53,021 nucleotides of DNA from a virus. The notes below the pieces were generated by a model. That model had not been told where the DNA came from and did not search any database. It worked only from the letters and a program-made list of their open reading frames with translations. A program made the translations under genes and the position numbers. The stretch is taken from positions 54,112 through 107,132 of IMG/VR virus record IMGVR_UViG_3300021197_001557. The stretch is one strand, 5' to 3'. The stretch's first letter is position 1. Every line of letters begins with the position of its first letter. Positions 7,942-16,882 of this stretch are shown one piece after another.

Positions 7942-8084
7942 ATGTTAGCGCACAGTGGACACTCCCATAGATGTATCCTTTCACGACTCCCCGCATAGAA
8001 GCCATTTATACGAATAGCCAAGACTACTTTCTTGCACTTGGGGCATTCCTGTGAAATCTTGTCCGTGTATTTTCTAGGTTGGAT
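7881..8084 (-). CDS. Candidate zinc-ribbon protein lacking a standard start codon
   Basis: An open frame between the fibre-like gene (stop at 8089) and the basic protein encodes E-C-P-K-C, about 25 residues, then W-E-C-P-L-C, a convincing zinc-ribbon pair, before a basic tail. An in-frame stop (TAA) lies at 8085-8087 and no ATG, GTG or TTG occurs before the first cysteine pair; only ATC, ATT or ACG could serve. It overlaps the next gene by 61 bases. It could be a real gene using a rare start, one reached by frameshift from the upstream gene, or a decayed gene. Coordinates give the whole open frame. Confidence 0.35.
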   Translation of the reverse strand: MQPRKYTDKISQECPKCKKVVLAIRINGFYAGSRERIHLWECPLCANIWRRVRPRLKAVRLKPDSLS

Positions 8085-8088
8085 TTAC

Positions 8089-9279
8089 TCACACCCCTGC
8101 GTGTGTGTATTCAATGATTACATGGTCATATGCTAGGCCACCAAACACCGGCATTCCGGGGTCAGCCGAGATGGTCAAAACAGTGCCTCCCACATTCATT
8201 GTGACCAACCCCGAACCCTCATGATACAACAATGGCTTGACCGCATCGGGAGTAGCACTTGAGATAAAAGTGCAACTAAGGTTCCACAGTGGAGCCGGTC
8301 CTTCGATTGATTGAAGCACCTTGTATGACAAACCACCCGGAGTAGCGGCGGGTATATTCAAAACCATAGGACCCACCCAAGGGAGTTTTACCTTTGCTGT
8401 TCTATGAACAGGGGTTATCTGATAAGAGGTTAAAGGTGTAATATCAGGCTGATAAAACAAGTGCGTTCCACCCACCCCTTCGGGGGCTAAGTTAGCACCA
8501 GTTGGGTCTCTAGCAAAAAGCAACCCTAAATCAGTGATTGGAAGGTTTGCCGCATTTAATCCCGCTATCATATCATTGCGTGGATTTTCATGGTCTGTTG
8601 CCGAGTCTTTGTCGATCAATGAAGACAAGGCTATCGGCCCCGGCCTGATGAAAGTCCTTTTGTCTTCAACCTGATGAATCACCGGGTTTGAAGCACCTTT
8701 GCCTATCCTCAACCATGCTAAAACAGTGGTCTGTCTTACAAGGTGAGCAAAAGGGGTTGAAGGGAATTGATTTGATGCGGTGTCGATGTATGAGCCATAA
8801 ACTAGCCCAATGTTTTGAGGTCCACGAGGGTCCACATAAACAAGCAAAATCGCTTCATCACCAGCGGCTACACCATTAGCAAGAGGGGCTACATTCCCCC
8901 CTATACCGCCTGCAACTCCGCCGGGGTGATAATCAATATGATAATTTGAAGCGGCGGTAATGTCTATCGCCGCACCACCACCAACGGTGTAATACATCCC
9001 ATCAATACACACTGTTCCAGTTGCTACTGAAATCTGATTTGTTGCCCCAATAGTGCCAACGGGGGTGATGTGACAATTGCCTGAAAGAGGGTTGTTACGA
9101 TCAGAATTGTTGTAATCGTTTAATCCAACCGGAACGACTCCATTACCTAGCATATTTTCAGTGAAGTTTGTAAGCGTGGTGGTGGTCAATACATCGGTAT
9201 CTCGTAAACCTTCAAATTGATAAGAACCCGCTGAAGTCGCTGTTTTGTTATGTCCTTCTGATAAATCTGTATTTGGCAT
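8089..9279 (-). CDS. Virion protein, probable tail fibre or appendage subunit
   Basis: A 396-aa protein, Gly-, Thr- and Ala-rich with regular beta-type sequence and few charged runs, as in fibre proteins. It follows the giant tail proteins in transcription order and overlaps the stop of the preceding 113-aa gene by one base. The first ~60 residues include a T-T-T-T-L-T stretch; the middle (residues ~90-190) reads like an adapter beta domain (G-D-E-A-I-L-L-V-Y-V-D-P). No enzymatic motif or named domain is recognised. Assignment rests on composition and position. Confidence 0.55.
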   Translation of the reverse strand: MPNTDLSEGHNKTATSAGSYQFEGLRDTDVLTTTTLTNFTENMLGNGVVPVGLNDYNNSDRNNPLSGNCHITPVGTIGATNQISVATGTVCIDGMYYTVGGGAAIDITAASNYHIDYHPGGVAGGIGGNVAPLANGVAAGDEAILLVYVDPRGPQNIGLVYGSYIDTASNQFPSTPFAHLVRQTTVLAWLRIGKGASNPVIHQVEDKRTFIRPGPIALSSLIDKDSATDHENPRNDMIAGLNAANLPITDLGLLFARDPTGANLAPEGVGGTHLFYQPDITPLTSYQITPVHRTAKVKLPWVGPMVLNIPAATPGGLSYKVLQSIEGPAPLWNLSCTFISSATPDAVKPLLYHEGSGLVTMNVGGTVLTISADPGMPVFGGLAYDHVIIEYTHAGV

Positions 9280-9620
9280 TACCTGACCTCCACTAGCACA
9301 TCCACACGGATTTCATTTGTCGTGTCTTTGGTGATTGGTAAAAACGAAGCCCTGTATGCGGGGTTGTCTAAGGAGGTCTCGCCATGCATAACAATCTCTT
9401 TGATGGCATTTGATGAGGTCAAAGTCGTGTCAAAAACCGCTGTAAATGAAACAGTCCTATCATCGATTCTTTGTATTGAAGGGGCAACCGATATTTGAGC
9501 GTTGCCAGCACCACCGTCTCTCGATGTAGCCTCTCCGCCAGTGGAGCCTAATGTGATTTTCTTGATCAGGCCCTGCAAATGGTCCGTTAAAGACGCTTTT
9601 ATTCCATCTAGTGTTGGCAT
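9279..9620 (-). CDS. Small tail-appendage-like protein
   Basis: A 113-aa protein between the 2415-aa tail protein and the fibre-like protein. The N-terminus is helical (D-G-I-K-A-S-L-T-D-H-L-Q); residues ~50-113 read as beta strands (R-T-V-S-F-T-A-V-F-D-T-T-L, I-R-V-D-V-L-V-E-V-R). This pattern is common in small baseplate or fibre-adaptor proteins that describe a response such as I-K-E-I-V-M-H-G-E-T. No catalytic residues. It probably links or caps a tail appendage. Confidence 0.5.
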   Translation of the reverse strand: MPTLDGIKASLTDHLQGLIKKITLGSTGGEATSRDGGAGNAQISVAPSIQRIDDRTVSFTAVFDTTLTSSNAIKEIVMHGETSLDNPAYRASFLPITKDTTNEIRVDVLVEVR

Positions 9621-9634
9621 ACTACTGTCTCCTA

Positions 9635-12600
9635 TTACTTCACCACATAGGGCCTGCTCTTGGACATTCCTATCGGTAATGCTCTATATGTGTTGGCAGG
9701 GTTTATTGCATTCCTAACACCAATCTGACCCTTTTTGTTTGTTGCCGAGGCTCTATGACCTATCGTCATTTTCGTGTTATTGTTTTGTCTAGCAATGATT
9801 CGGTGAACAGTGACTATTTTCACGCTAGTCGAAAGTGCAACTGATATTGATTCACTGTTGACCAACGAGTCATCGTTTCCAGCCGCATTGCCTATGCTCG
9901 CTTGTAGGTCCGAAAGGATACCGGATATTCCTTTCTCGTATTGAGCGACAACAAAATCACTGGTTCCATTTTCGTAATTATGCGTTGTTTCAAACACAGC
10001 GAATAAACCGCTCAAACCATGCACCGACAGGTCAAGCGTGATTACATCTCCGGGTTGGACTGATGTAGCATTAACCATGCCCATCACACGAACCATCGGC
10101 GCACCATTTTCGACCCGTGCGAGTAATGATTTTGCTAATCTCAATGCGTTTTTGTTTGTTTTCAGACCGGGGACTTCTTGAGTATATGACCGCACTACAT
10201 TCTCATTTGAACCCGCACCGGCCTGCAACTTCATCCGTTCAACATCCTTGACTTCAACCAAGATGCTTTCATTTTCAGCGATTTTGTCTCCTTTGACGGC
10301 GACTACATTCGGTGAATCAAACATGCGGCTGACAACAACATCTCTAGCCCCGCTGTCGGAACCTATTCGTATGCCAGTTTCTTTGAATATCTGATTTGAA
10401 TAGAGTAAAACCCCTGAAGCGGTGTTGATCAATTGGTTCCCATCTATTTGAGAAGAATTGCGAATCACTTCTAATATGTTCAAACCACGAGTATTCCTTG
10501 AAATGAAAGTCTGACTATGCTGAAGAATATCATTCAAGCAGGGGTGGCCTCCAACCCCTGAAGGCGAGATGCCGACTTCTAGCATGTTTATGTCCTTTAA
10601 GTTGAAACCTGCGGATGAAGATGCCGCATCATTCAAAAGAGTCATTACAGCATCTGTTGTCCTTATACCGATGGTGGCATATTGGCCAGCATAAACAGGT
10701 CCAACTTCGACCCCCGAATCGATTAGAGACTCTCCCTCCATATTCTTGAAAAGAGCATATTTCACCCCTAATTCATTCTTGACACTGGCAATTTTCCATC
10801 TGTTCCCATCGGTGTCAAAGAGGTATGGTGGTGAAAAGTTTTCATCGATTTCTCTTGAATCCCTAAGTAATTTTTGCCCTCTTTTCGCCGCCCTGATAGC
10901 CCCCTGATTGGGACCGTCTTCTATTACAAATGACCTTTGAGTCATCATGATGAAATCATTAGGGTGATACGAGGTAAGGCCACGATATGAAAGCCCGGTT
11001 TTATGTGTATTTGTTCCATCGTGCCTATACCATGACTGTGCCTGATATTCTGAAAGACTAATCGCATTATCAATGAATGACGGCAAGGCTGGATACTTCT
11101 TATCGACTGAAGTAGTGACTTCTTTCACCGCTCCGGTGGAGGCGGGGTATCTGATGATCGCCGTGCTTGTTGAAGTCCCAAACTCCTTCTTGACATAAAA
11201 CAGGGTCTTCCCAATCCATGTGTGTCCTGCTGGCAAAGACCCATTTGTCAATAATGGAGAAGTTGCCGCTGTTGAATCGATAGCCAATGTGTTTTTGTCT
11301 CGCCCAGTATAATGAATAGAACCGCTATAACCGAGATACATCAAATCGCCTGAATCGGGCAACATTGTAGCATCTCTCACTACAAAATAGGTTGTGCCGA
11401 GGTTTGTGTAAACCTGTTTTACATCAATACGATGACTATTCCTGTTGCTGTCTTTGTATTGTTTTCTTTTTGCTTCTTCAGGTCTTTGTTGGGCCGCATG
11501 ATCGCCAGCGATGTTGGTCCCTGAATGGGAATATCTCGTTTCGCTTTGACTGACTATTTCAAAACCGCCGGGGTGTGTTGATTGAGAGTATCTAGGTTCT
11601 ATTTCAGAAGAGAATATGCCCTCTTTGTTTATTCGATTTGCATCAGATTTGAAAAACTCAAGCATCGCAGTTGATGGTATAAGGTGGTAAACAACATCGT
11701 GATTATTCGGGTCAGGCCATTCTATTACAAATCTATCCGCCGCTGATAAAATTGGCTCCGTCATACCCTTCGCTTTGTTCATGTTTAATTCAAAAATACC
11801 GTATCGTTTGTCCCTATGATAGAAATTATCTGAAGGTTGCGCTGTATCTCCGGTGTCGATAGGTAAAGGTCCAAGATCATACCCATCCTGTCCAAAAGCA
11901 ACATTGTCCGGCGCAAACGCATACATTTTCAGCGGCTTAAACGGCCTGACAATATAATCGACAAAAGTCCTAGTAGGATGGGAAACAGACGCTCTTTCAC
12001 CACTCGCACTTGCTATTTGATTATTTTCTGTTGAAAGACTTCCGTCTTTTTGTCGGTTCAAGTATGTTTTTCTCAAAATGAACACACCGCCCCAAGGAGG
12101 TAAATCCGCCGCACCTCTTACATTCCATATGTCGGATGCCCCCTGTGAGGGTGTTGTTTTAGTGGTGTCGAACCCCGGAGAACCCTTGCTTGAATTATTA
12201 TCAATCGAGAAGACTGGTTTCTGATACAAGTTGGGAATTGAATGTGCTGAATTGCTGACCGTGACTGGGACCGCAAGTGTCCCAAGAGTATTGCATTTGA
12301 TGGAGGTTCGTAGTCTGTTAATGTATGAAGGTGTAACAGGGTATTGCTGACCGATTATCATATCTGAATGCAATGATGCCGCTTTTGTCGAAGTGATCAG
12401 ATAGTCGCTATTCCTCTCAACCTTTTCTTCTCTAGTGGTTCTCATGATAAGGCCCATTCTAGGCTGGGACTTCGATGACACTTGCCGATGCTCGCTTATT
12501 TCAGCAAGTGGCGTAGGCAATATCTCCCCCGCCAAATCCGAGTCATATCCCCAACCGCTAGATGGGAATGAACCTGTTGCTAAAGCATCGCTGGAATTGG

Positions 12601-15600
12601 TGTGTAGTGCATTCCCAACAAGATGCCAAGCAGAACCAAAGTGCGTGGTCTGAACAGTGGCTATTGACCCGGCTCCTGTTCCTGTTTCGTCAAAGGAGGG
12701 TATAACCGGGTCACTACCCTTGCTGACCACAGGCACTTGATTTAGAGCGAGATGTGTCGCCTGATATTCGTCAACCCACATTCCTGCGGGCATATGAATT
12801 GGTTTGAATAAACCAGCGGATTCTAATCCAAAAGACCGGCCAATACCAACAGGCTCATCATCAAAAGAAGTAATTGCTTCATTACTCAACCTGCCGTTGT
12901 AAGACAAAGGTGTTGCTTCGACAGTATGGCCGGATAAAATGAAGCCAATAGGAGAAGACCTCTCGATTCCTGAAACATTTGCATTTGACCATTTGTATCC
13001 GGGGTATGTAGCGGCTAATGCTACGGAGTCATGTTGCCCGCCATCAAAACGGCCCTTGCCGTAAACTGGGGACTGACTTGAAGCGACCTCCATAGGGTCT
13101 CCGGCCAGCATATCAACCGCATTAGAAGCGGTCCTGATTCCCCAAGCACGAACAGGCAATCTCCTCCCATGATCGAAACCAACCATCGGGGTGAGTCCCA
13201 AAAACAATTGATGTTTTGCGTTAAGAGTTGCACTTGGATTTTTGACAGTATATTTTCCAAATACGGTTTTATACGGGTCTATACTGTCTCCAATACCCTC
13301 ACCACGGGTGTATCTCAAACCAGCATATACCTTTGGCAACATCATTGTTCCTCTAGGTTCTCTTACGGTGGTATGTCCCATTATAACCGCTGACCCGGAT
13401 TTCAAAGAACCTGCGCCATGCCCACCGGCATTGAGACCATTATAGCCATATGACTGAAGCCATTGTAATGCATATATGCGTTCAAACTTCTGTGAAGGTC
13501 TAATTTGCCCATATCTGTAATTCGGGTTGGGAGACCCCGCTAAAGTTGGACCCATTATCGTGCTACCTGTATATGATGTTCTTTCAGAAGTTGCTGTCAA
13601 ATCCAACCTTGAATGATTCCTCAAAAACAAACCTCTAGTTGCCGGATATTGCATCGCTCTCGGCATACCGGACTCTCGGTATCTAAACATCATGAAATGT
13701 TCACGAACAGAACCAGTGACCGCAGGGTGAGCGTATTCAGCAAGCCAATGACATAGGAACGCATCAGGCTTCGCCCCCGTGTTTGTATCCTTTTCTTTCA
13801 AGATACCACGGTCCCATTCCGAGGGGGTATTGATGTTCATCATATTGGTGTAGTCGGGGTCATGGACGAACAAAGGAGGTATGGTCGCTAATTCAGTAGC
13901 GACACGAGGATTCAACCAACCCCATTCACTGCCTCTAACAGTGTATTGGACTGTTTCGTAGGTGGGGGTTCCCGTCGCCGACCCTGTATAAGGATGTTCA
14001 ATCAAACGAGTCATAGCCGGTTCGGGCCTTCCACCCGATAACTGATAATCACCGATCATGAAACCATTCACCATCACTTCAGAAGCGGCGGTGTATCGAT
14101 TTCGTGTCACAGGGACATATGAGTTTCCATCTGCGAATCTAAATTGAATGTCGGTGGCTGATGAGACTCCGCTGACAGATAAATCGGCCAATGGTTCACC
14201 AAATGCAACCTGCTCAACCCAACCCTCGACATTTGTGTGTTCTTGACCGGGTGCGATCAACCAATCGATTTGACTACCATCGCTATTTTTGAATGAATGC
14301 CCGTAATTGGCTTGAGTTTGAGTTTGACGGTTTTCACGGCCATAACCGATAGTCGCCTCCTCCAATGGTAAACCATCGGATGCAAAGGAACCTGTCGCTC
14401 CTTGATAACCCGCAAGACCTTTCAATTCGATGGTGTCTAAAGCCATCCTTGATGTGGTGGCCCCTGATGCCGGTGGTTTAGCCTGTTGGAAGCCATGGTG
14501 TTTGTTTTCGGTCTCCCCTTCATACATCAAAGAGTATGATGAACCATGGCTTCTATGCAATTGCCTTCTCATGCCAAAAGGCGTTCCTCTATGAGTTAAT
14601 GGAGTTACAAACGAATGCCCCTGCCTGCCAAATCTCAACCTTGCATGGGGTATTTTGTAGGGGGTGGGGGTCCCGTTATCAGTCAAAGGTAAAACAGAAC
14701 CTCTCTCGGCGTGGTCGGTAATACGATGTGCGGAGTAAATCCTTGTAGTGCCACTGGGGACCGCACCGGGGGTTATTCCAGTAGCCAGCCCCTGTTTTGG
14801 CATATCAGGGTGCAACAGCCTTTCACAATGGAAAATTAGCATTCGGTCATGAGTATCGAATTGAGAGACATGCCCCTGTTCAATCGCTCTATCCACTGAA
14901 ACATTGTTGGAACCAGTTTCAGCGGGAGCCACATCCCTGCCATACAAAGTAGCAACTCTCGACATAAATGTTGATTCTAAGTGGCCGGGGTCGTGTGCTT
15001 CAGGAGGAGACATTCCTCCCATGCCCCATGTTTTGTTTGAATGTGCTTGGATGCGGTCATGAGAAGACCTCACGAATATGCCGCCCGGTATATCCTCCGC
15101 TGATGGTAATGTGAGGCGGAGATTAGGGGTCAAATTGCCGTTGCTAGACGAGGGGCCTATACGCTCCTCTCCTGTAACGCTATCAAACGATTGATTTTCA
15201 ATAACAAAGTCCCTGATTACTGTCCCAAAAGGAGAACCCCCTTTTAGCGTGAGAATTGCCCCGGAGTCATCGACAACATCTATGTCCTCAAACACCTTTT
15301 CCTCATTAGTGATGGTAAGTCCTTCGACTCTTTCTGTGTTGATCGGGCGACGGACAAAGAATGGTTGGCTGTATTTAGGGGCTTCAATGCCGGTATAGCC
15401 TGATGACGCTTGATGATTTATCAAACTGCCTTGAGCGGCGGCGAGGCCAGTGCCGGAGATATGAGTTAGCCTGTCAAAACCCTCTCCGTTCTCTAAATGA
15501 TTTTGAGAGGACCCTGAATCTTCGCCGATAGAATATCCTTCATAGAGCATGATGTTACGCTGATTTACATCAGTGGATGTAGGCTGTTGAGTCCCATATT

Positions 15601-16882
15601 CCATTTTAGCAATCATTACATCGGTAAAGGTGTCAGGGTTTGCCGCTGTCATTCCACTAATCGCAGGTTCAGTGATCGTGAAATCAGGGGGAGGAATAGA
15701 AGGCAATAACGATGAGTTTAACCCTTCTATACTAAACCGACAAAAGCCATGATTTTCAGTATGTTTGACAGGCGTTCCTCCTCTCGATTCGTAATTCAAA
15801 GCGGGGAGGCCCATGTTGCCCCCGTCCATTGGTTTTGCAGTGAGATGCCAAACAGGTAATGTTTGACCAAGACCTTGGACAATAGGTCCTCCATTTGCCC
15901 CTGCCCAATAACCCCCGCTTGCTGTCGGATTTGACCTTTCCCATGAAATTACAATGGTATGCTGTGCTGGTGCGGCCTTTACAGTTAATTCTGAAATCCA
16001 CCTAGAACCTATTCCAGTTGCGGAGGTGCTTTCAATTAAAGTGGTGGTATCCATTGTGGTCCCTAGCACTTTATCCTTTATTCCAATCAAATCAATGGAG
16101 GGGCCGATGTCTGTCAATGTGTTGTTATATGCAGATGCAGAATAGCCACCCCAGTGTTGTTCGTCCTTTATCCACCCTCGCACTGGCTCCCACGAGTCAT
16201 AAGTGTAGGTTCGCCCTGCAACCGGGCTGTGCGAGGCTGAATGAGTTGTATCAATTGAGTCGCCTGATATTGCACCGCCTGTGTTCACGGTAAACTCGCC
16301 TTTAGGGGGGAGGTCCGATGGACCGCCGTTTTGAAATAGGTCTCTAAAATGTATTCTTAATTTTGAGGTCGTAGGTGCGGAAAAGGCCTGCCCGGTATAT
16401 TCACTTTCACCGGCCATGTTGACATATCTCGCTCTCAAGTATCTCGATGCCCCTCTTTCACCAACCTGTCTAACTCTTTGGCTGTTGATTTTAGCCGCAA
16501 TTACTCTAGTTGCTTCTTCAGAACCAAGATTAAAACCGCCTCCGTTTGCGACACTGTAAGCGGCAAGGTCAACAATGACCACATTTGTTGTATCACTTGT
16601 CGGTTGAGCCGGAACAGATGCCGCTCCTGCATTTGCCATGCAGGTCTTGATCAGGACTTGAAGTCCTTGTCTCCAAGATTGAGTGTTCCCCCCATATTGC
16701 CAGCCCCCCGTTCCTGTGTTTGAGTGTTCGTCACTGTATTCAGTATCGGGATAAGTGATATGCATAGAAAACCACCCCGAAGCCGGGTATCCGTTTGCAC
16801 TGCCTAAAGGCTGAATTGATGAGGGATAAACCTGCTTGCGGTCCATGTAGCCCCTGCTCGCTAAGTCCCCCATGTTCACCAC
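9635..16882 (-). CDS. Giant tail tip/baseplate protein with hub-like C-terminal domain
   Basis: A 2415-aa protein, the largest in the window. Most of it is Gly-, Ser-, Thr- and Asn-rich beta-type sequence with many aromatic residues, typical of tail-tip and receptor-contact proteins. Residues ~2180-2320 resemble the hub domain of phage tail proteins: a helix with L-A-K-S-L-L-A-R, then V-R-V-M-G, V-Q-P-G-D-V-I-T-L-D, and F-A-V-F-E-T-T-H-N-Y. That suggests it forms the central tail tip with a long variable N-terminal part. It overlaps the upstream 1934-aa gene by seven bases. It likely contacts the host surface; no glycosidase or peptidase signature was seen. Confidence 0.65.
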   Translation of the reverse strand: MVNMGDLASRGYMDRKQVYPSSIQPLGSANGYPASGWFSMHITYPDTEYSDEHSNTGTGGWQYGGNTQSWRQGLQVLIKTCMANAGAASVPAQPTSDTTNVVIVDLAAYSVANGGGFNLGSEEATRVIAAKINSQRVRQVGERGASRYLRARYVNMAGESEYTGQAFSAPTTSKLRIHFRDLFQNGGPSDLPPKGEFTVNTGGAISGDSIDTTHSASHSPVAGRTYTYDSWEPVRGWIKDEQHWGGYSASAYNNTLTDIGPSIDLIGIKDKVLGTTMDTTTLIESTSATGIGSRWISELTVKAAPAQHTIVISWERSNPTASGGYWAGANGGPIVQGLGQTLPVWHLTAKPMDGGNMGLPALNYESRGGTPVKHTENHGFCRFSIEGLNSSLLPSIPPPDFTITEPAISGMTAANPDTFTDVMIAKMEYGTQQPTSTDVNQRNIMLYEGYSIGEDSGSSQNHLENGEGFDRLTHISGTGLAAAQGSLINHQASSGYTGIEAPKYSQPFFVRRPINTERVEGLTITNEEKVFEDIDVVDDSGAILTLKGGSPFGTVIRDFVIENQSFDSVTGEERIGPSSSNGNLTPNLRLTLPSAEDIPGGIFVRSSHDRIQAHSNKTWGMGGMSPPEAHDPGHLESTFMSRVATLYGRDVAPAETGSNNVSVDRAIEQGHVSQFDTHDRMLIFHCERLLHPDMPKQGLATGITPGAVPSGTTRIYSAHRITDHAERGSVLPLTDNGTPTPYKIPHARLRFGRQGHSFVTPLTHRGTPFGMRRQLHRSHGSSYSLMYEGETENKHHGFQQAKPPASGATTSRMALDTIELKGLAGYQGATGSFASDGLPLEEATIGYGRENRQTQTQANYGHSFKNSDGSQIDWLIAPGQEHTNVEGWVEQVAFGEPLADLSVSGVSSATDIQFRFADGNSYVPVTRNRYTAASEVMVNGFMIGDYQLSGGRPEPAMTRLIEHPYTGSATGTPTYETVQYTVRGSEWGWLNPRVATELATIPPLFVHDPDYTNMMNINTPSEWDRGILKEKDTNTGAKPDAFLCHWLAEYAHPAVTGSVREHFMMFRYRESGMPRAMQYPATRGLFLRNHSRLDLTATSERTSYTGSTIMGPTLAGSPNPNYRYGQIRPSQKFERIYALQWLQSYGYNGLNAGGHGAGSLKSGSAVIMGHTTVREPRGTMMLPKVYAGLRYTRGEGIGDSIDPYKTVFGKYTVKNPSATLNAKHQLFLGLTPMVGFDHGRRLPVRAWGIRTASNAVDMLAGDPMEVASSQSPVYGKGRFDGGQHDSVALAATYPGYKWSNANVSGIERSSPIGFILSGHTVEATPLSYNGRLSNEAITSFDDEPVGIGRSFGLESAGLFKPIHMPAGMWVDEYQATHLALNQVPVVSKGSDPVIPSFDETGTGAGSIATVQTTHFGSAWHLVGNALHTNSSDALATGSFPSSGWGYDSDLAGEILPTPLAEISEHRQVSSKSQPRMGLIMRTTREEKVERNSDYLITSTKAASLHSDMIIGQQYPVTPSYINRLRTSIKCNTLGTLAVPVTVSNSAHSIPNLYQKPVFSIDNNSSKGSPGFDTTKTTPSQGASDIWNVRGAADLPPWGGVFILRKTYLNRQKDGSLSTENNQIASASGERASVSHPTRTFVDYIVRPFKPLKMYAFAPDNVAFGQDGYDLGPLPIDTGDTAQPSDNFYHRDKRYGIFELNMNKAKGMTEPILSAADRFVIEWPDPNNHDVVYHLIPSTAMLEFFKSDANRINKEGIFSSEIEPRYSQSTHPGGFEIVSQSETRYSHSGTNIAGDHAAQQRPEEAKRKQYKDSNRNSHRIDVKQVYTNLGTTYFVVRDATMLPDSGDLMYLGYSGSIHYTGRDKNTLAIDSTAATSPLLTNGSLPAGHTWIGKTLFYVKKEFGTSTSTAIIRYPASTGAVKEVTTSVDKKYPALPSFIDNAISLSEYQAQSWYRHDGTNTHKTGLSYRGLTSYHPNDFIMMTQRSFVIEDGPNQGAIRAAKRGQKLLRDSREIDENFSPPYLFDTDGNRWKIASVKNELGVKYALFKNMEGESLIDSGVEVGPVYAGQYATIGIRTTDAVMTLLNDAASSSAGFNLKDINMLEVGISPSGVGGHPCLNDILQHSQTFISRNTRGLNILEVIRNSSQIDGNQLINTASGVLLYSNQIFKETGIRIGSDSGARDVVVSRMFDSPNVVAVKGDKIAENESILVEVKDVERMKLQAGAGSNENVVRSYTQEVPGLKTNKNALRLAKSLLARVENGAPMVRVMGMVNATSVQPGDVITLDLSVHGLSGLFAVFETTHNYENGTSDFVVAQYEKGISGILSDLQASIGNAAGNDDSLVNSESISVALSTSVKIVTVHRIIARQNNNTKMTIGHRASATNKKGQIGVRNAINPANTYRALPIGMSKSRPYVVK

